Positions 16,968 to 24,272 of a stretch of DNA of 33,916 bases are shown here, one piece after another. Under the pieces are notes generated by a model that had not been told where the DNA came from, did not search any database, and saw nothing but the letters and a program-made list of their open reading frames with translations. The stretch comes from an uncultured Clostridia bacterium. Lineage in GTDB: Bacteria > Bacillota > Clostridia > Oscillospirales > Ruminococcaceae. Numbering within the stretch: the first letter of the stretch is position 1; every line of letters starts with the position of its first letter. The stretch spans positions 1 through 33,916 of the forward strand of contig CALCSA010000485.1 in assembly GCA_937894185.1 (NCBI GenBank), in the 5' to 3' direction. Position numbers and translations under genes: made by a program.

Positions 16968-16987
16968 CACCTACTCAGGTGCTTTTT
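16968..16987 (+). terminator. Short hairpin overlapping the end of the first LacI gene
   Basis: GCACCT and AGGTGC pair around ACTC and are followed by TTTTT on the plus strand. It overlaps the repressor stop codon (16975-16977). On the minus strand no T-run follows. It may be a backstop terminator for pyrC readthrough. Confidence 0.35.
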
Positions 16988-18072
16988 CTCACCACGACGT
17001 GAGTATCCACCCAGCGGATACGGCTTTCCTGCTCTGGATTAGAAATTAACTGAAGCAACTCCTGTACAGCAGCCTCCCCCATAGCAAAGGGGTTGGCGTG
17101 AACGGTGGTAAGGGGTGGAGAAAAGGTGGCAGACATAGGCAAATCGTCAAAACCAGCTACCGCAATATCCTTGGGCACCTCCATTCCCGCTTCCCATATG
17201 GCTTCCATAGCACCCAGAGCAACACTGTCCGTTGCGGCTAATATCGCCGTGGGCAGGTCCCCGGTGGAAAGCATTTGACATACGGCATCACGAGCCTGTT
17301 GGGCACCGTTCCCTTTTATTAAAATAGGCGTACCCTCTATTTCCTGTACCCTCTGCCCCAACATAGCCAGCTTTTCCGCATCCGGCCGGGGAAAGTCTCC
17401 CCATAAGTTTCCTAGGGGAATTTTAGGATTGTTGTATACTGGTAGACCGTATTGCCGGTGGGCATCCAAATACGCCAGATACCGCAGGTGATAGCTCAAG
17501 TGACTAAGGCGGCCACTGATAAAAGCAATCTTGCGGTGGCCCCGCTCCAGAATCAAATGCCGCATCATTTCCATGGCTCCACCGTACTCGTCCTGCATGA
17601 TAAAAGTATTGTTAGGCGACGGTATGGCGTCGTTGACCAATACCAGCGGAATCCGGCGCTTTCGGAATTCGTTGATGGGCTCCACCGGAGTAAAGGTAGC
17701 CAGAATTACACCATCAATGCTGTCCTGAATAAAATGCTCGTCAAAGGTGGTGTTTTTGGGGTCTGCCGGAGCCACCAGAATGTGATAATTGTGGCGGCGA
17801 GCTTCTTCAATCGCTCCATCCAGCATGGGTCCGAAAAAGGAATGCCCAAAATAGGGGCTTCCGGACTTGTGCATACAAAAGCCCAGAATACCTGAACGCT
17901 TGGTTGCTACCGCTTGGGCCAGAGCGTTAGGTTGATAGTTATGCTCTTTGGCAATTTGAAGAATACGCTGCTTGGTTTCTTCCCGGACGAGAGGAGAATC
18001 GGCCAGAGCCCGGGAAGCGGTAGCCTTGGATACACCGGCGATTCGTGCAATATCGCTTAAACGTGCTTTCAT
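16975..18072 (-). CDS. LacI-family transcriptional regulator, local repressor of the adjacent transport operon
   Basis: A 365-residue repressor. Residues 1-55 are the LacI helix-turn-helix and hinge (LSDIARIAGVSKATASRAL, then the hinge helix NYQPNALAQAVATKRSG). The rest is the two-lobed periplasmic-binding-like sensor domain, with typical blocks GILGFCMHKSG, DGVILATFTP, LERGHRKIAFISG and AATDSVALGAMEA. It is divergent from the glycerophosphodiesterase/ABC operon, and two copies of a LacI-type operator lie in the 239-bp gap between them. I infer that it represses that operon and itself and is released by a compound related to the imported substrate. The ATG at 18072 has AAGG about 10 bp upstream. 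Confidence 0.92.
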   Translation of the reverse strand: MKARLSDIARIAGVSKATASRALADSPLVREETKQRILQIAKEHNYQPNALAQAVATKRSGILGFCMHKSGSPYFGHSFFGPMLDGAIEEARRHNYHILVAPADPKNTTFDEHFIQDSIDGVILATFTPVEPINEFRKRRIPLVLVNDAIPSPNNTFIMQDEYGGAMEMMRHLILERGHRKIAFISGRLSHLSYHLRYLAYLDAHRQYGLPVYNNPKIPLGNLWGDFPRPDAEKLAMLGQRVQEIEGTPILIKGNGAQQARDAVCQMLSTGDLPTAILAATDSVALGAMEAIWEAGMEVPKDIAVAGFDDLPMSATFSPPLTTVHANPFAMGEAAVQELLQLISNPEQESRIRWVDTHVVVRKST

Positions 18073-18156
18073 GTATATCCAACCTTTTTGTTGTTATTTT
18101 GTATATATTAACCATTGAAAAACTATATAATCTATGTATAATAAAAATATCAGGTA

Positions 18157-18171
18157 TTGAAACCGGTTGTA
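18157..18171 (-). promoter_or_regulatory. LacI-type operator O1
   Basis: TTGAAACCGGTTGTA, a near palindrome centred on CCGG, the typical LacI-family form. It lies 85 bp upstream of the repressor start. It is the exact reverse complement of the operator at 18255-18269, and the identity extends to 16 bp (an extra A before TTGAAACC). Confidence 0.85.
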
Positions 18172-18254
18172 ATTAATGATATTGTAGTATGAAATAAGCA
18201 AAATGTCAATCAGCCAATTGTACCTATCTGTCCCAATTTTTTTATTATATAAAA

Positions 18255-18269
18255 TACAACCGGTTTCAA
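18255..18269 (+). promoter_or_regulatory. LacI-type operator O2
   Basis: TACAACCGGTTTCAA lies just after an AT-rich stretch that holds a likely -10 (TATTAT at 18243-18248, with a possible TTGTAC at 18218 at a long 19-bp spacing). It would sit over the transcription start of the rightward operon. The centre-to-centre distance to O1 is 97 bp, compatible with a DNA loop. Confidence 0.85.
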
Positions 18270-18311
18270 TAATATTAATGTCCGTAAAATTTGGAAGCGA
18301 AGGTAATCAGT

Positions 18312-19049
18312 ATGAGATACCGGTCCAGCATTACTGCCCATTCCGGTTGTGAGGGAACCCTCAGAGACTCCAGAGAATCCCTGGAAATCGCTTTGCAACT
18401 AAAAGCTGATGCAGTAGAAGTTGATGTGCGCCAAGCTCCCGACGGCACTTTGGTCATTTCTCATGACAGGCAAAGCACTTACCACAATGTTTTAACTCTG
18501 GAGGAAGTCATCGCCCAGGTCGCAGCAAATGGCACTATTCTCCTCAACTGCGATCTGAAAGAGGCCCAAGCTGCTCAGGATGTATTACATATGGCAGGGC
18601 GTTTGGGTCTTTCAGCCGAAAAGCTGATTCTTTCCGGCAGCCTATCTCCTTCTGCGCTGCGGGCTGATCCTGTGATTTCCCGGCATTGCAGCATTTATCT
18701 CAACATTGAGGAACTGCTGGGTGAACTGGTCGGCGTTACACCCCAAGAAAACGGATTGTCCCTTTGGGTGCAGCTGCAGGATAAAATTCAGGATATTTCC
18801 TCTTACCTGCAACCTGTTTCCGGCATTTGCCGCGAGTTGAAGGTGGGGGCGCTCAATCTTCCCTATTTTGCTCTCACGGAACCTTGTTTCAAACTGGTAG
18901 ACGAAATCCCCCTCTCTGTTTGGACTGTTAACGAAGAATCTATGATGCAACATATGTTCCGGCTAGGTGTGAAAAATCTTACCACTCTCAATGTAAGGCT
19001 GGCCATGAAGCAGCGGGAAAGCTTACGGGGGGAACCTGTAGTCCAATAA
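18312..19049 (+). CDS. Glycerophosphodiester phosphodiesterase family enzyme
   Basis: A 245-residue TIM-barrel enzyme expected to cut glycerophosphodiesters into glycerol-3-phosphate and an alcohol. Metal and catalytic residues are visible: His10 in ITAHSG (family HRG; Arg is replaced by Ser), Glu22 in RESLEIAL, Glu36 and Asp38 in AVEVDVR, and the second catalytic His51 in VISHD. LNCDLKE and SVWTVNEE match later barrel strands. There is no signal peptide, so it acts in the cytoplasm, presumably on what the co-transcribed ABC importer brings in. The ATG at 18312 has AAGGT 7 bp upstream; a TTG at 18291 is less likely. The Ser in place of Arg may shift substrate choice. Confidence 0.85.
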   Translation: MRYRSSITAHSGCEGTLRDSRESLEIALQLKADAVEVDVRQAPDGTLVISHDRQSTYHNVLTLEEVIAQVAANGTILLNCDLKEAQAAQDVLHMAGRLGLSAEKLILSGSLSPSALRADPVISRHCSIYLNIEELLGELVGVTPQENGLSLWVQLQDKIQDISSYLQPVSGICRELKVGALNLPYFALTEPCFKLVDEIPLSVWTVNEESMMQHMFRLGVKNLTTLNVRLAMKQRESLRGEPVVQ

Positions 19050-19102
19050 CTGTCTAACCGCTTGCACCGGTGTTTTATGATCTCGAAAGGAAGGCGATGT
19101 CC

Positions 19103-19942
19103 ATGAGTTACCTCAATCCCAAGCGCTGGCTGCATATGATGGGCCGTAAAAAATTTGGAGAATTTTTAATTTTAGCTGCATTTATGCTGTTTTTCTATGG
19201 ACCGCTGCTTCACATGTTTATGCTGGCCTTTGCCAACAAGTACGAAATGCCCGGGGTGCTCCCTCAGGAATTCGGCTTTCAGTGGTGGAGATACGTACTG
19301 GCGCAGCCTACTCTGGTCAGCTCCATAGTCCTTTCCTTTACAATTGCCCTGATTACCACCGGGCTTTCCCTGCTAATCTGCATCCCGGCCGCCTACGTGC
19401 TGGCCCGGTATGAGTTCCCCGGACGAAAGCTGGTCATGTTTTCCTTCCTGTTGGGCAATGCGTTCCCAAAGATCGGCATCTATGCTTCCATGGGTATCAT
19501 TTTTTACCGCATCGGCCTGATGGGCACCTTGCCCGGCGTGCTGATCGTCCATCTGCTGGGGGGCATGATGTTGATGATCTGGATGCCCACCAACGCCTTT
19601 AAAAACGTGCCCCGTCAGCAGGAGGAGGCAGCCCGGGACATAGGAGCCGGCCCGATCCGCACTTTTTTCTATGTAACACTGCCCATGGCCTGGCCCGGTA
19701 TCGCAGTGGCCTCTATGTTTACCTTTATCGGCTCCTTGGGGGAAAATCAGGGTACCCTGTTGGTGGGACTTCCCAACTACCGCACTATGCCGGTAGAAAT
19801 GTACGGTGTCATTCTGGATTATCCTGCTACCGCAGGTGCTGTATTTGCCCTGATTCTTCTGATTCCCAATATTCTTCTTCTATTTTTAATGCGCAAATAC
19901 GTAGGCCCCGAAACTCTTTCTAAGGGATTTAAAATGGGCTGA
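19103..19942 (+). CDS. ABC transporter permease, first subunit (PotC/AfuB type)
   Basis: A 279-residue membrane protein with about six transmembrane helices. The ATPase-coupling EAA loop is at EEAARDIGAGPIRTFFYVTLPMAWPG. The sequence is of the class that serves iron, polyamine, thiamine or phosphonate importers with a family-1 binding protein. AAGGAAGG at 19087-19094 is 8 bp from the ATG at 19103; the ATG at 19097 is too close but possible, and an upstream GTG at 19070 is less likely. It is the second gene of the operon, 53 bp after the phosphodiesterase gene. The two permeases probably form a heterodimer. Confidence 0.88.
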   Translation: MSYLNPKRWLHMMGRKKFGEFLILAAFMLFFYGPLLHMFMLAFANKYEMPGVLPQEFGFQWWRYVLAQPTLVSSIVLSFTIALITTGLSLLICIPAAYVLARYEFPGRKLVMFSFLLGNAFPKIGIYASMGIIFYRIGLMGTLPGVLIVHLLGGMMLMIWMPTNAFKNVPRQQEEAARDIGAGPIRTFFYVTLPMAWPGIAVASMFTFIGSLGENQGTLLVGLPNYRTMPVEMYGVILDYPATAGAVFALILLIPNILLLFLMRKYVGPETLSKGFKMG

Positions 19943-19992
19943 CAGATCAGACTCAACCACGAGCACGGATTACAAGAAGCGGGGGTACTAAC

Positions 19993-20982
19993 ATGAGCGG
20001 CAACGCAAAGCTGGAAATTCGGGATTTGACCATGCTCTACAAAACCGGTGATGGTGTGCGCAATATTAACCTAGCGGTGGAGCAAGGGGAACTGGTGACC
20101 CTTTTAGGTCCTTCGGGGTGTGGAAAAACCACCATTTTGCGCACAATCGGAGGCTTTCTTCACGCCGCGTCGGGACAAATTTTAATTAGCGGTAAAGATA
20201 TTACCCACATGCTTCCGGAAAAGCGCCCCACCGCCATGGTATTTCAGAGCTACAACCTTTGGCCTCACATGACGGTTTATGAAAACATGGCTTTTGGGCT
20301 TAAACTGCGCAAAGTTTCCAAAAGTGAACAAAAGCGGCGGATTGCCGAAATGCTGGAAATGATCAAGATGTCCGGTTACGAAAAAAAATATCCCGGGCAG
20401 ATGTCCGGTGGACAGCAGCAGCGCATCGCCATCGGGCGTTCTCTGCTCCTGCAACCCGATGTTCTGCTGCTGGATGAACCTTTTTCGGCGCTGGATGCCA
20501 AAATTCGCTCCCAAATGAGGGAAGAACTGCGCAAAATTCAGACCGACCTGAACATCACCGTGGTCTTTGTCACCCACGATCAGGAGGAAGCCATGGCTCT
20601 CTCCGACCGGATCGTGGTCATGAACAAGGGCTCCTTCGAACAAGTAGGGCCCCCACAAGAAATTTACAATCATCCTGCCAGCCGCTATGTGGCCGATTTT
20701 ATCGGCGAAATGAACTTTATACCCATGCCGGACGGTTCCGCCAAAGCCGTCCGCCCCGAAAATGTCAGTGTTTCTCCCGGTACCGGCGGTAATCTGGATG
20801 GCTATGTCCGCACCATCATGATGCTGGGCCACTATATCGAAATGACGGTCGATACCGATTGCGGCATTGTCAAGCTGTTTGTTTCCGCTGAAGAAGCTGA
20901 GCGGTACAAGCGGGGGGACCCCGTAGCTCTCACCTTTGGGGAGTCCCATCGCTATAACGACGATCAGAGCGCGGCCGGATAA
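19993..20982 (+). CDS. ABC transporter ATP-binding protein
   Basis: A 329-residue ATPase of a binding-protein-dependent importer. Walker A is GPSGCGKT at 39-46, the Q-loop is in FQSYN, the signature MSGGQ is at 137-141, Walker B with its Asp-Glu is LLLDEP at 158-163, and the switch His is 195 in FVTHDQEEA. The C-terminal 95 residues form a TOBE-like regulatory domain (AVRPENVSV). The order and spacing match the PotA/AfuC/UgpC class. The ATG at 19993 follows a G-rich site (GCGGGGG). It lies between the two permease genes, 50 bp after the first and upstream of the binding protein gene. Confidence 0.95.
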   Translation: MSGNAKLEIRDLTMLYKTGDGVRNINLAVEQGELVTLLGPSGCGKTTILRTIGGFLHAASGQILISGKDITHMLPEKRPTAMVFQSYNLWPHMTVYENMAFGLKLRKVSKSEQKRRIAEMLEMIKMSGYEKKYPGQMSGGQQQRIAIGRSLLLQPDVLLLDEPFSALDAKIRSQMREELRKIQTDLNITVVFVTHDQEEAMALSDRIVVMNKGSFEQVGPPQEIYNHPASRYVADFIGEMNFIPMPDGSAKAVRPENVSVSPGTGGNLDGYVRTIMMLGHYIEMTVDTDCGIVKLFVSAEEAERYKRGDPVALTFGESHRYNDDQSAAG

Positions 20983-21027
20983 CGACGGAATGCACTCTGC
21001 TTATATTGAAAAGGAGGATTACGATTC

Positions 21028-22248
21028 ATGCAAAGGAAAAAAACCTTAGCGCTTTTACTGGTGATCTGCCTGTTTGCCATGATTTTCACTGCTTGTGGCG
21101 GCAGTAGCAGCCCCTCACCTGCTTCCAGCGCAGCATCTCCCGATCCAGCAGCCTCCCCTTCCCCGGCAGCGCCCTCCGCCCCTGCCGAAAAACCTACCGT
21201 AACTCTGTGGACCACCGGTTCCCAGAATCTGTCCGATCTGTTTACCAAGGCCATTGAAGAGTACAATTCGCTTCCCGACGCCAAGTGCAAAATGGAACTC
21301 CAGTTCCTGATGAGCGGCACCGGAGATACCGTTTTGTATGATCGCCTAGCCGCCGCCTTTAAAACCAACCAGACCAAAGATGGCTTTGACATCATTGCGG
21401 AAAACAGCACCTCCCTCTTCAACTACGAGGCGGTGGCTGGAAGTGATGAGCTCTTCCTCCCGGTGGATTTTTCCAAAATCCCCAACTTTGCCAACGTACA
21501 GGTAGAGACTGCCTTCCATAAGGAAAAGTCCGTTCCTTACCGCATTACCACCGTTGTCATGGCTTACGACGAAGAACGCCTGCCCAATCCTCCCAAAACC
21601 TGGGAAGAGTTGGCTCAGTGGGTCAAAGAAAACCCGGGACGTTTTGCCTATAATCCTCCTGCCAGTGGTGGAGCCGGCGGTGCTTTTGTAAAAACTGCCG
21701 TCTATCGCACCCTGCCCAAGGATGCCTGGACTTCCGACGATTCCAAGTGGGTGGAGCAGTGGGGTGCCGGTATGCAGTATCTCATCGATCTGCATCCTCA
21801 CCTTTATTCCTCCGGTGGTTCCGTGGTATATCCTAACAAAAACCAAGGCCCCATCGATCTTTTGATCAACAAGGAAGTGGATATGATCCCCGCCTGGGCC
21901 GACCAAATCATGCAAAATATCAATCAGGGCACCTTGCCTGCCACCACCAAGATGACTAACTTTGATATTCCTTTGGCCGGCACCGATGTAGTCTTTACCT
22001 TCCCGTCTGTGGGCTCCCATCAGGAGGAAGCCTACGACTTCGTTAACTTCATGCTCGGTTCGCAGGGCCAAAAGCTCTGCCTGGAAACCATCTTCGCAGT
22101 TCCTGTGATCGATATTTCCGGTATCGACAGCCCCGCTAAGGCCGCTGTAGAGGACCTGGATATCAGCAATATGTCTATTATCGCTCTGGGTGATTTGGGT
22201 TCCGAGCTCAACGACAAATGGGACGCGGAAATCGCCACCCTGGGCTAA
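21028..22248 (+). CDS. Extracellular solute-binding lipoprotein (family 1) of the ABC importer
   Basis: A 406-residue lipoprotein: MQRKKTLALLL, lipobox FTAC with Cys23, then a Ser/Pro/Ala linker to about residue 53, then a two-lobed binding domain starting PTVTLWTTGS. The stretch PGRFAYNPPASGGAGGAFVKTAVYRTL resembles YnjB-like and thiamine/iron-type binding proteins. The ligand is not evident; the operon's phosphodiesterase suggests a glycerophosphodiester or another organophosphate. AAGGAGG lies 10 bp before the ATG. A strong hairpin follows the stop. Confidence 0.9.
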   Translation: MQRKKTLALLLVICLFAMIFTACGGSSSPSPASSAASPDPAASPSPAAPSAPAEKPTVTLWTTGSQNLSDLFTKAIEEYNSLPDAKCKMELQFLMSGTGDTVLYDRLAAAFKTNQTKDGFDIIAENSTSLFNYEAVAGSDELFLPVDFSKIPNFANVQVETAFHKEKSVPYRITTVVMAYDEERLPNPPKTWEELAQWVKENPGRFAYNPPASGGAGGAFVKTAVYRTLPKDAWTSDDSKWVEQWGAGMQYLIDLHPHLYSSGGSVVYPNKNQGPIDLLINKEVDMIPAWADQIMQNINQGTLPATTKMTNFDIPLAGTDVVFTFPSVGSHQEEAYDFVNFMLGSQGQKLCLETIFAVPVIDISGIDSPAKAAVEDLDISNMSIIALGDLGSELNDKWDAEIATLG

Positions 22249-22283
22249 TAAAACGATAGCATACCGTTTCCCTTGCAATGGAA

Positions 22284-22319
22284 AAACAGAGGTGGCTGCC
22301 TGTGCCGCCGCCTCTGTTT
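22284..22319 (+). promoter_or_regulatory. Intra-operon hairpin between the binding protein and second permease genes
   Basis: AAACAGAGGTGGC (22284-22296) pairs with GCCGCCTCTGTTT (22307-22319) over 13 bp (one G-U) with a 10-nt loop, and only TTT at the end. It can block 3' decay or stop part of the transcripts, which would keep the binding protein in excess over the permease. Confidence 0.7.
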
Positions 22320-22356
22320 ACATCAACCGGGCATGCAGCCGGAAGGAGTATTGGCA

Positions 22357-23208
22357 ATGACCCAAAAAACGTGGAAGACCAATGTGTTTATCGCATGTAT
22401 GCTGCTGCCGGCTCTTATTCTGGCACTAGGTATTATTCTGGTGCCTATGATCAATGTTTTCATCCAAAGCCTTCAGGATGGAAATGGAAATTTCTCATTG
22501 GAGCAGTATTATTTTCTGTTTACAGACAAATTGGCGCTTCAAAACCTATGGTACACCGTATGGATTACTGTGGTAACGGTAGCAGGTGCCATTACAATTT
22601 CTTACCTGCTGGCCCTATACCTGCGTTTTTCCGATTCTAAAATCAGTAAGGTGATTAGCACGGTCTATCTGCTGCCCCGCTTTGTTCCCCATCTGGTAGC
22701 TATCTACGCCATGATGACTGTGGTACGGGATTCCGGTTTTCTCAATCGCCTTTCCCAGTTGTTCGGCTACAATTTTAAACCGGGGCTACTCTACAACGCC
22801 AAGGGAATTATCATGATGAATCTGTGGTTTAACATCGCCTTTGCTACTATGATTATTGTGGCGGCCTTGGCAGGAATTCCAAACTCCATTATCGAAAGCT
22901 CCCGGGATGTAGGTGCCGGCAGAATTTACACTTTTTTTAAAATGGTATTACCCCTGTCCATCAAAGATGTTTTAGTCGCCATGACCTTTATCTTTATGAG
23001 CAACATTAGCTCCTTTACGACCCCTTATATTATCGGCCCTAACCACCCCAAAATGTTTGGAGTGTACCTGCGGGATCAGTTCTCCAAGATGCGGTACGAG
23101 CGGGCGGCAGCGGTATCGGTGCTTATCTTTGCCTTTTCCTCCATATCCGCCATTGTCTATCTATATACCAATCTAAAAGAAAAGGAATGGGAGAAAACCG
23201 GCTTATAG
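22357..23208 (+). CDS. ABC transporter permease, second subunit (PotB/AfuB type)
   Basis: A 283-residue membrane protein with about six transmembrane helices. The coupling loop is IESSRDVGAGRIYTFFKMVLPLSIKD; the Glu of the usual EAA is kept while the two Ala are Ser. The ATG at 22357 has GGAAGGAG 8 bp upstream. Translation from the in-frame start at 22273 would run through the hairpin and is rejected. It is the last gene of the operon and partners the first permease. Confidence 0.88.
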   Translation: MTQKTWKTNVFIACMLLPALILALGIILVPMINVFIQSLQDGNGNFSLEQYYFLFTDKLALQNLWYTVWITVVTVAGAITISYLLALYLRFSDSKISKVISTVYLLPRFVPHLVAIYAMMTVVRDSGFLNRLSQLFGYNFKPGLLYNAKGIIMMNLWFNIAFATMIIVAALAGIPNSIIESSRDVGAGRIYTFFKMVLPLSIKDVLVAMTFIFMSNISSFTTPYIIGPNHPKMFGVYLRDQFSKMRYERAAAVSVLIFAFSSISAIVYLYTNLKEKEWEKTGL

Positions 23209-23281
23209 CACGTAAGACATTTGGACGATCGGCTGTTTCGGCAACCATACACGTACCATAATCTAAATTGGATCAAAAGCA

Positions 23282-23314
23282 GCCGGGGGACTCCATCTAA
23301 TGGAGTCCCCCGGC
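23282..23314. terminator. 15-bp perfect hairpin between convergent operons
   Basis: A GC-rich arm at 23282-23296 is exactly complementary to 23300-23314, with a 3-nt loop. No T-run follows on the plus strand. On the minus strand the hairpin is followed by GCTTTTGATC, a weak T-tract. It is a strong barrier for both the ABC operon and the HMG-CoA-lyase operon, perhaps aided by Rho in the plus direction. Confidence 0.65.
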
Positions 23315-23360
23315 ATTCATAATGGCGATTCTGCTTGCTTTAGTGTTCATTTTCATTTGT

Positions 23361-24260
23361 CTAGCACAGGCCGGTTCCCGCCCGCAGCAGGTAGCTTTCG
23401 GTGGGATGTTCCACCCACTGGGTGACCTGCCTGCCGATTTCCATCACGGCATCCAGATCAATGCCGGTGGAAACCCCCATGCGATTCAGCAGGTAGACCA
23501 CATCTTCGGTAGCGATGTTACCTGCGGCACCCGGTACAAAGGGGCAGCCTCCCAATCCGGCAAAGGAGGTGTCGAACCGGGTGACCCCGGCCTCCATAGC
23601 AGCCATCAGGTTGGCGATACCAAGGCCGCGAGTGTTGTGAAAGTGCATCCACCACGTCACCTGAGGGTAGCGCTGCTGCATCTGGGTACACATCCGGTAT
23701 ACCTGATTGGGAACCGCCATCCCCGAGGTATCGGAAAGGGAAATCTCCTCCACTCCAAGGGAAAGGTAGGTTTCCACAATGGCCACGACGTCCTCCAGGG
23801 GAATCTCCGCCTCCCAAGGGGAAGCAAAGGGCATGGAAATAGAGCCGGAAAGGGCAATTCCCGCCGCTTTGGCAGCCTGAGCGCAGGGGGCGAAGCCCTC
23901 CATGCTTTCCTGCGGGGTTTTGTTGAGGTTGGCAAGGTTGTGGGCACGGCTGGCGGAAACATTGAGCTTTACCTTCTTACACCCGCAGGCAGCAGCCCGC
24001 TCCACCCCTTTCAGGTTGGCGATCAGGGCCCGCAGCTCCGCCTTGCTCTCCCCCACTTGGCGGTAGAGCTCGTCGGTATCCGCCAGTTGGGGAACCGCCT
24101 TGGGGCTCATAAAGGAGCCCGGTTCGATGACGGTAAATCCCGCTTCCATCAGCCTTTGGGTCAGGAACAGCTTGCGCTGGGTGGGGAAAAGGGTCTGCTC
24201 ATTTTGCAATCCATCCCGCAGCCCCACCTCACAAAGGGTTACCTGATTCGGCAAATTCAT
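23361..24260 (-). CDS. HMG-CoA lyase-like enzyme
   Basis: A 299-residue TIM-barrel lyase of the HMGL/homocitrate synthase superfamily. The family makes an acyl-CoA enolate by splitting a 3-hydroxy-3-methyl acyl-CoA into acetyl-CoA and a keto acid. Key residues are in place: Arg15 and Asp16 in EVGLRDGLQ, His206 and His208 in WMHFHNTRG, and the Cys239 signature GLGGCPFVPGAAGNIATED. All residues known to be essential in human HMG-CoA lyase have a match, so it should be active, but related substrates (other 3-hydroxyacyl-CoAs) are possible. AGGAGG precedes the ATG at 8 bp and overlaps the end of the preceding gene. It is the last gene of a four-gene leftward operon. Confidence 0.85.
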   Translation of the reverse strand: MNLPNQVTLCEVGLRDGLQNEQTLFPTQRKLFLTQRLMEAGFTVIEPGSFMSPKAVPQLADTDELYRQVGESKAELRALIANLKGVERAAACGCKKVKLNVSASRAHNLANLNKTPQESMEGFAPCAQAAKAAGIALSGSISMPFASPWEAEIPLEDVVAIVETYLSLGVEEISLSDTSGMAVPNQVYRMCTQMQQRYPQVTWWMHFHNTRGLGIANLMAAMEAGVTRFDTSFAGLGGCPFVPGAAGNIATEDVVYLLNRMGVSTGIDLDAVMEIGRQVTQWVEHPTESYLLRAGTGLC

Positions 24261-24272
24261 AAGAACCGCCTC

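Noticed and set aside
16733..16974. Small open frames of about 70 codons on the minus strand between pyrC and the LacI gene
   Set aside because: They overlap the pyrC terminator, lack ribosome sites and have no recognisable features.
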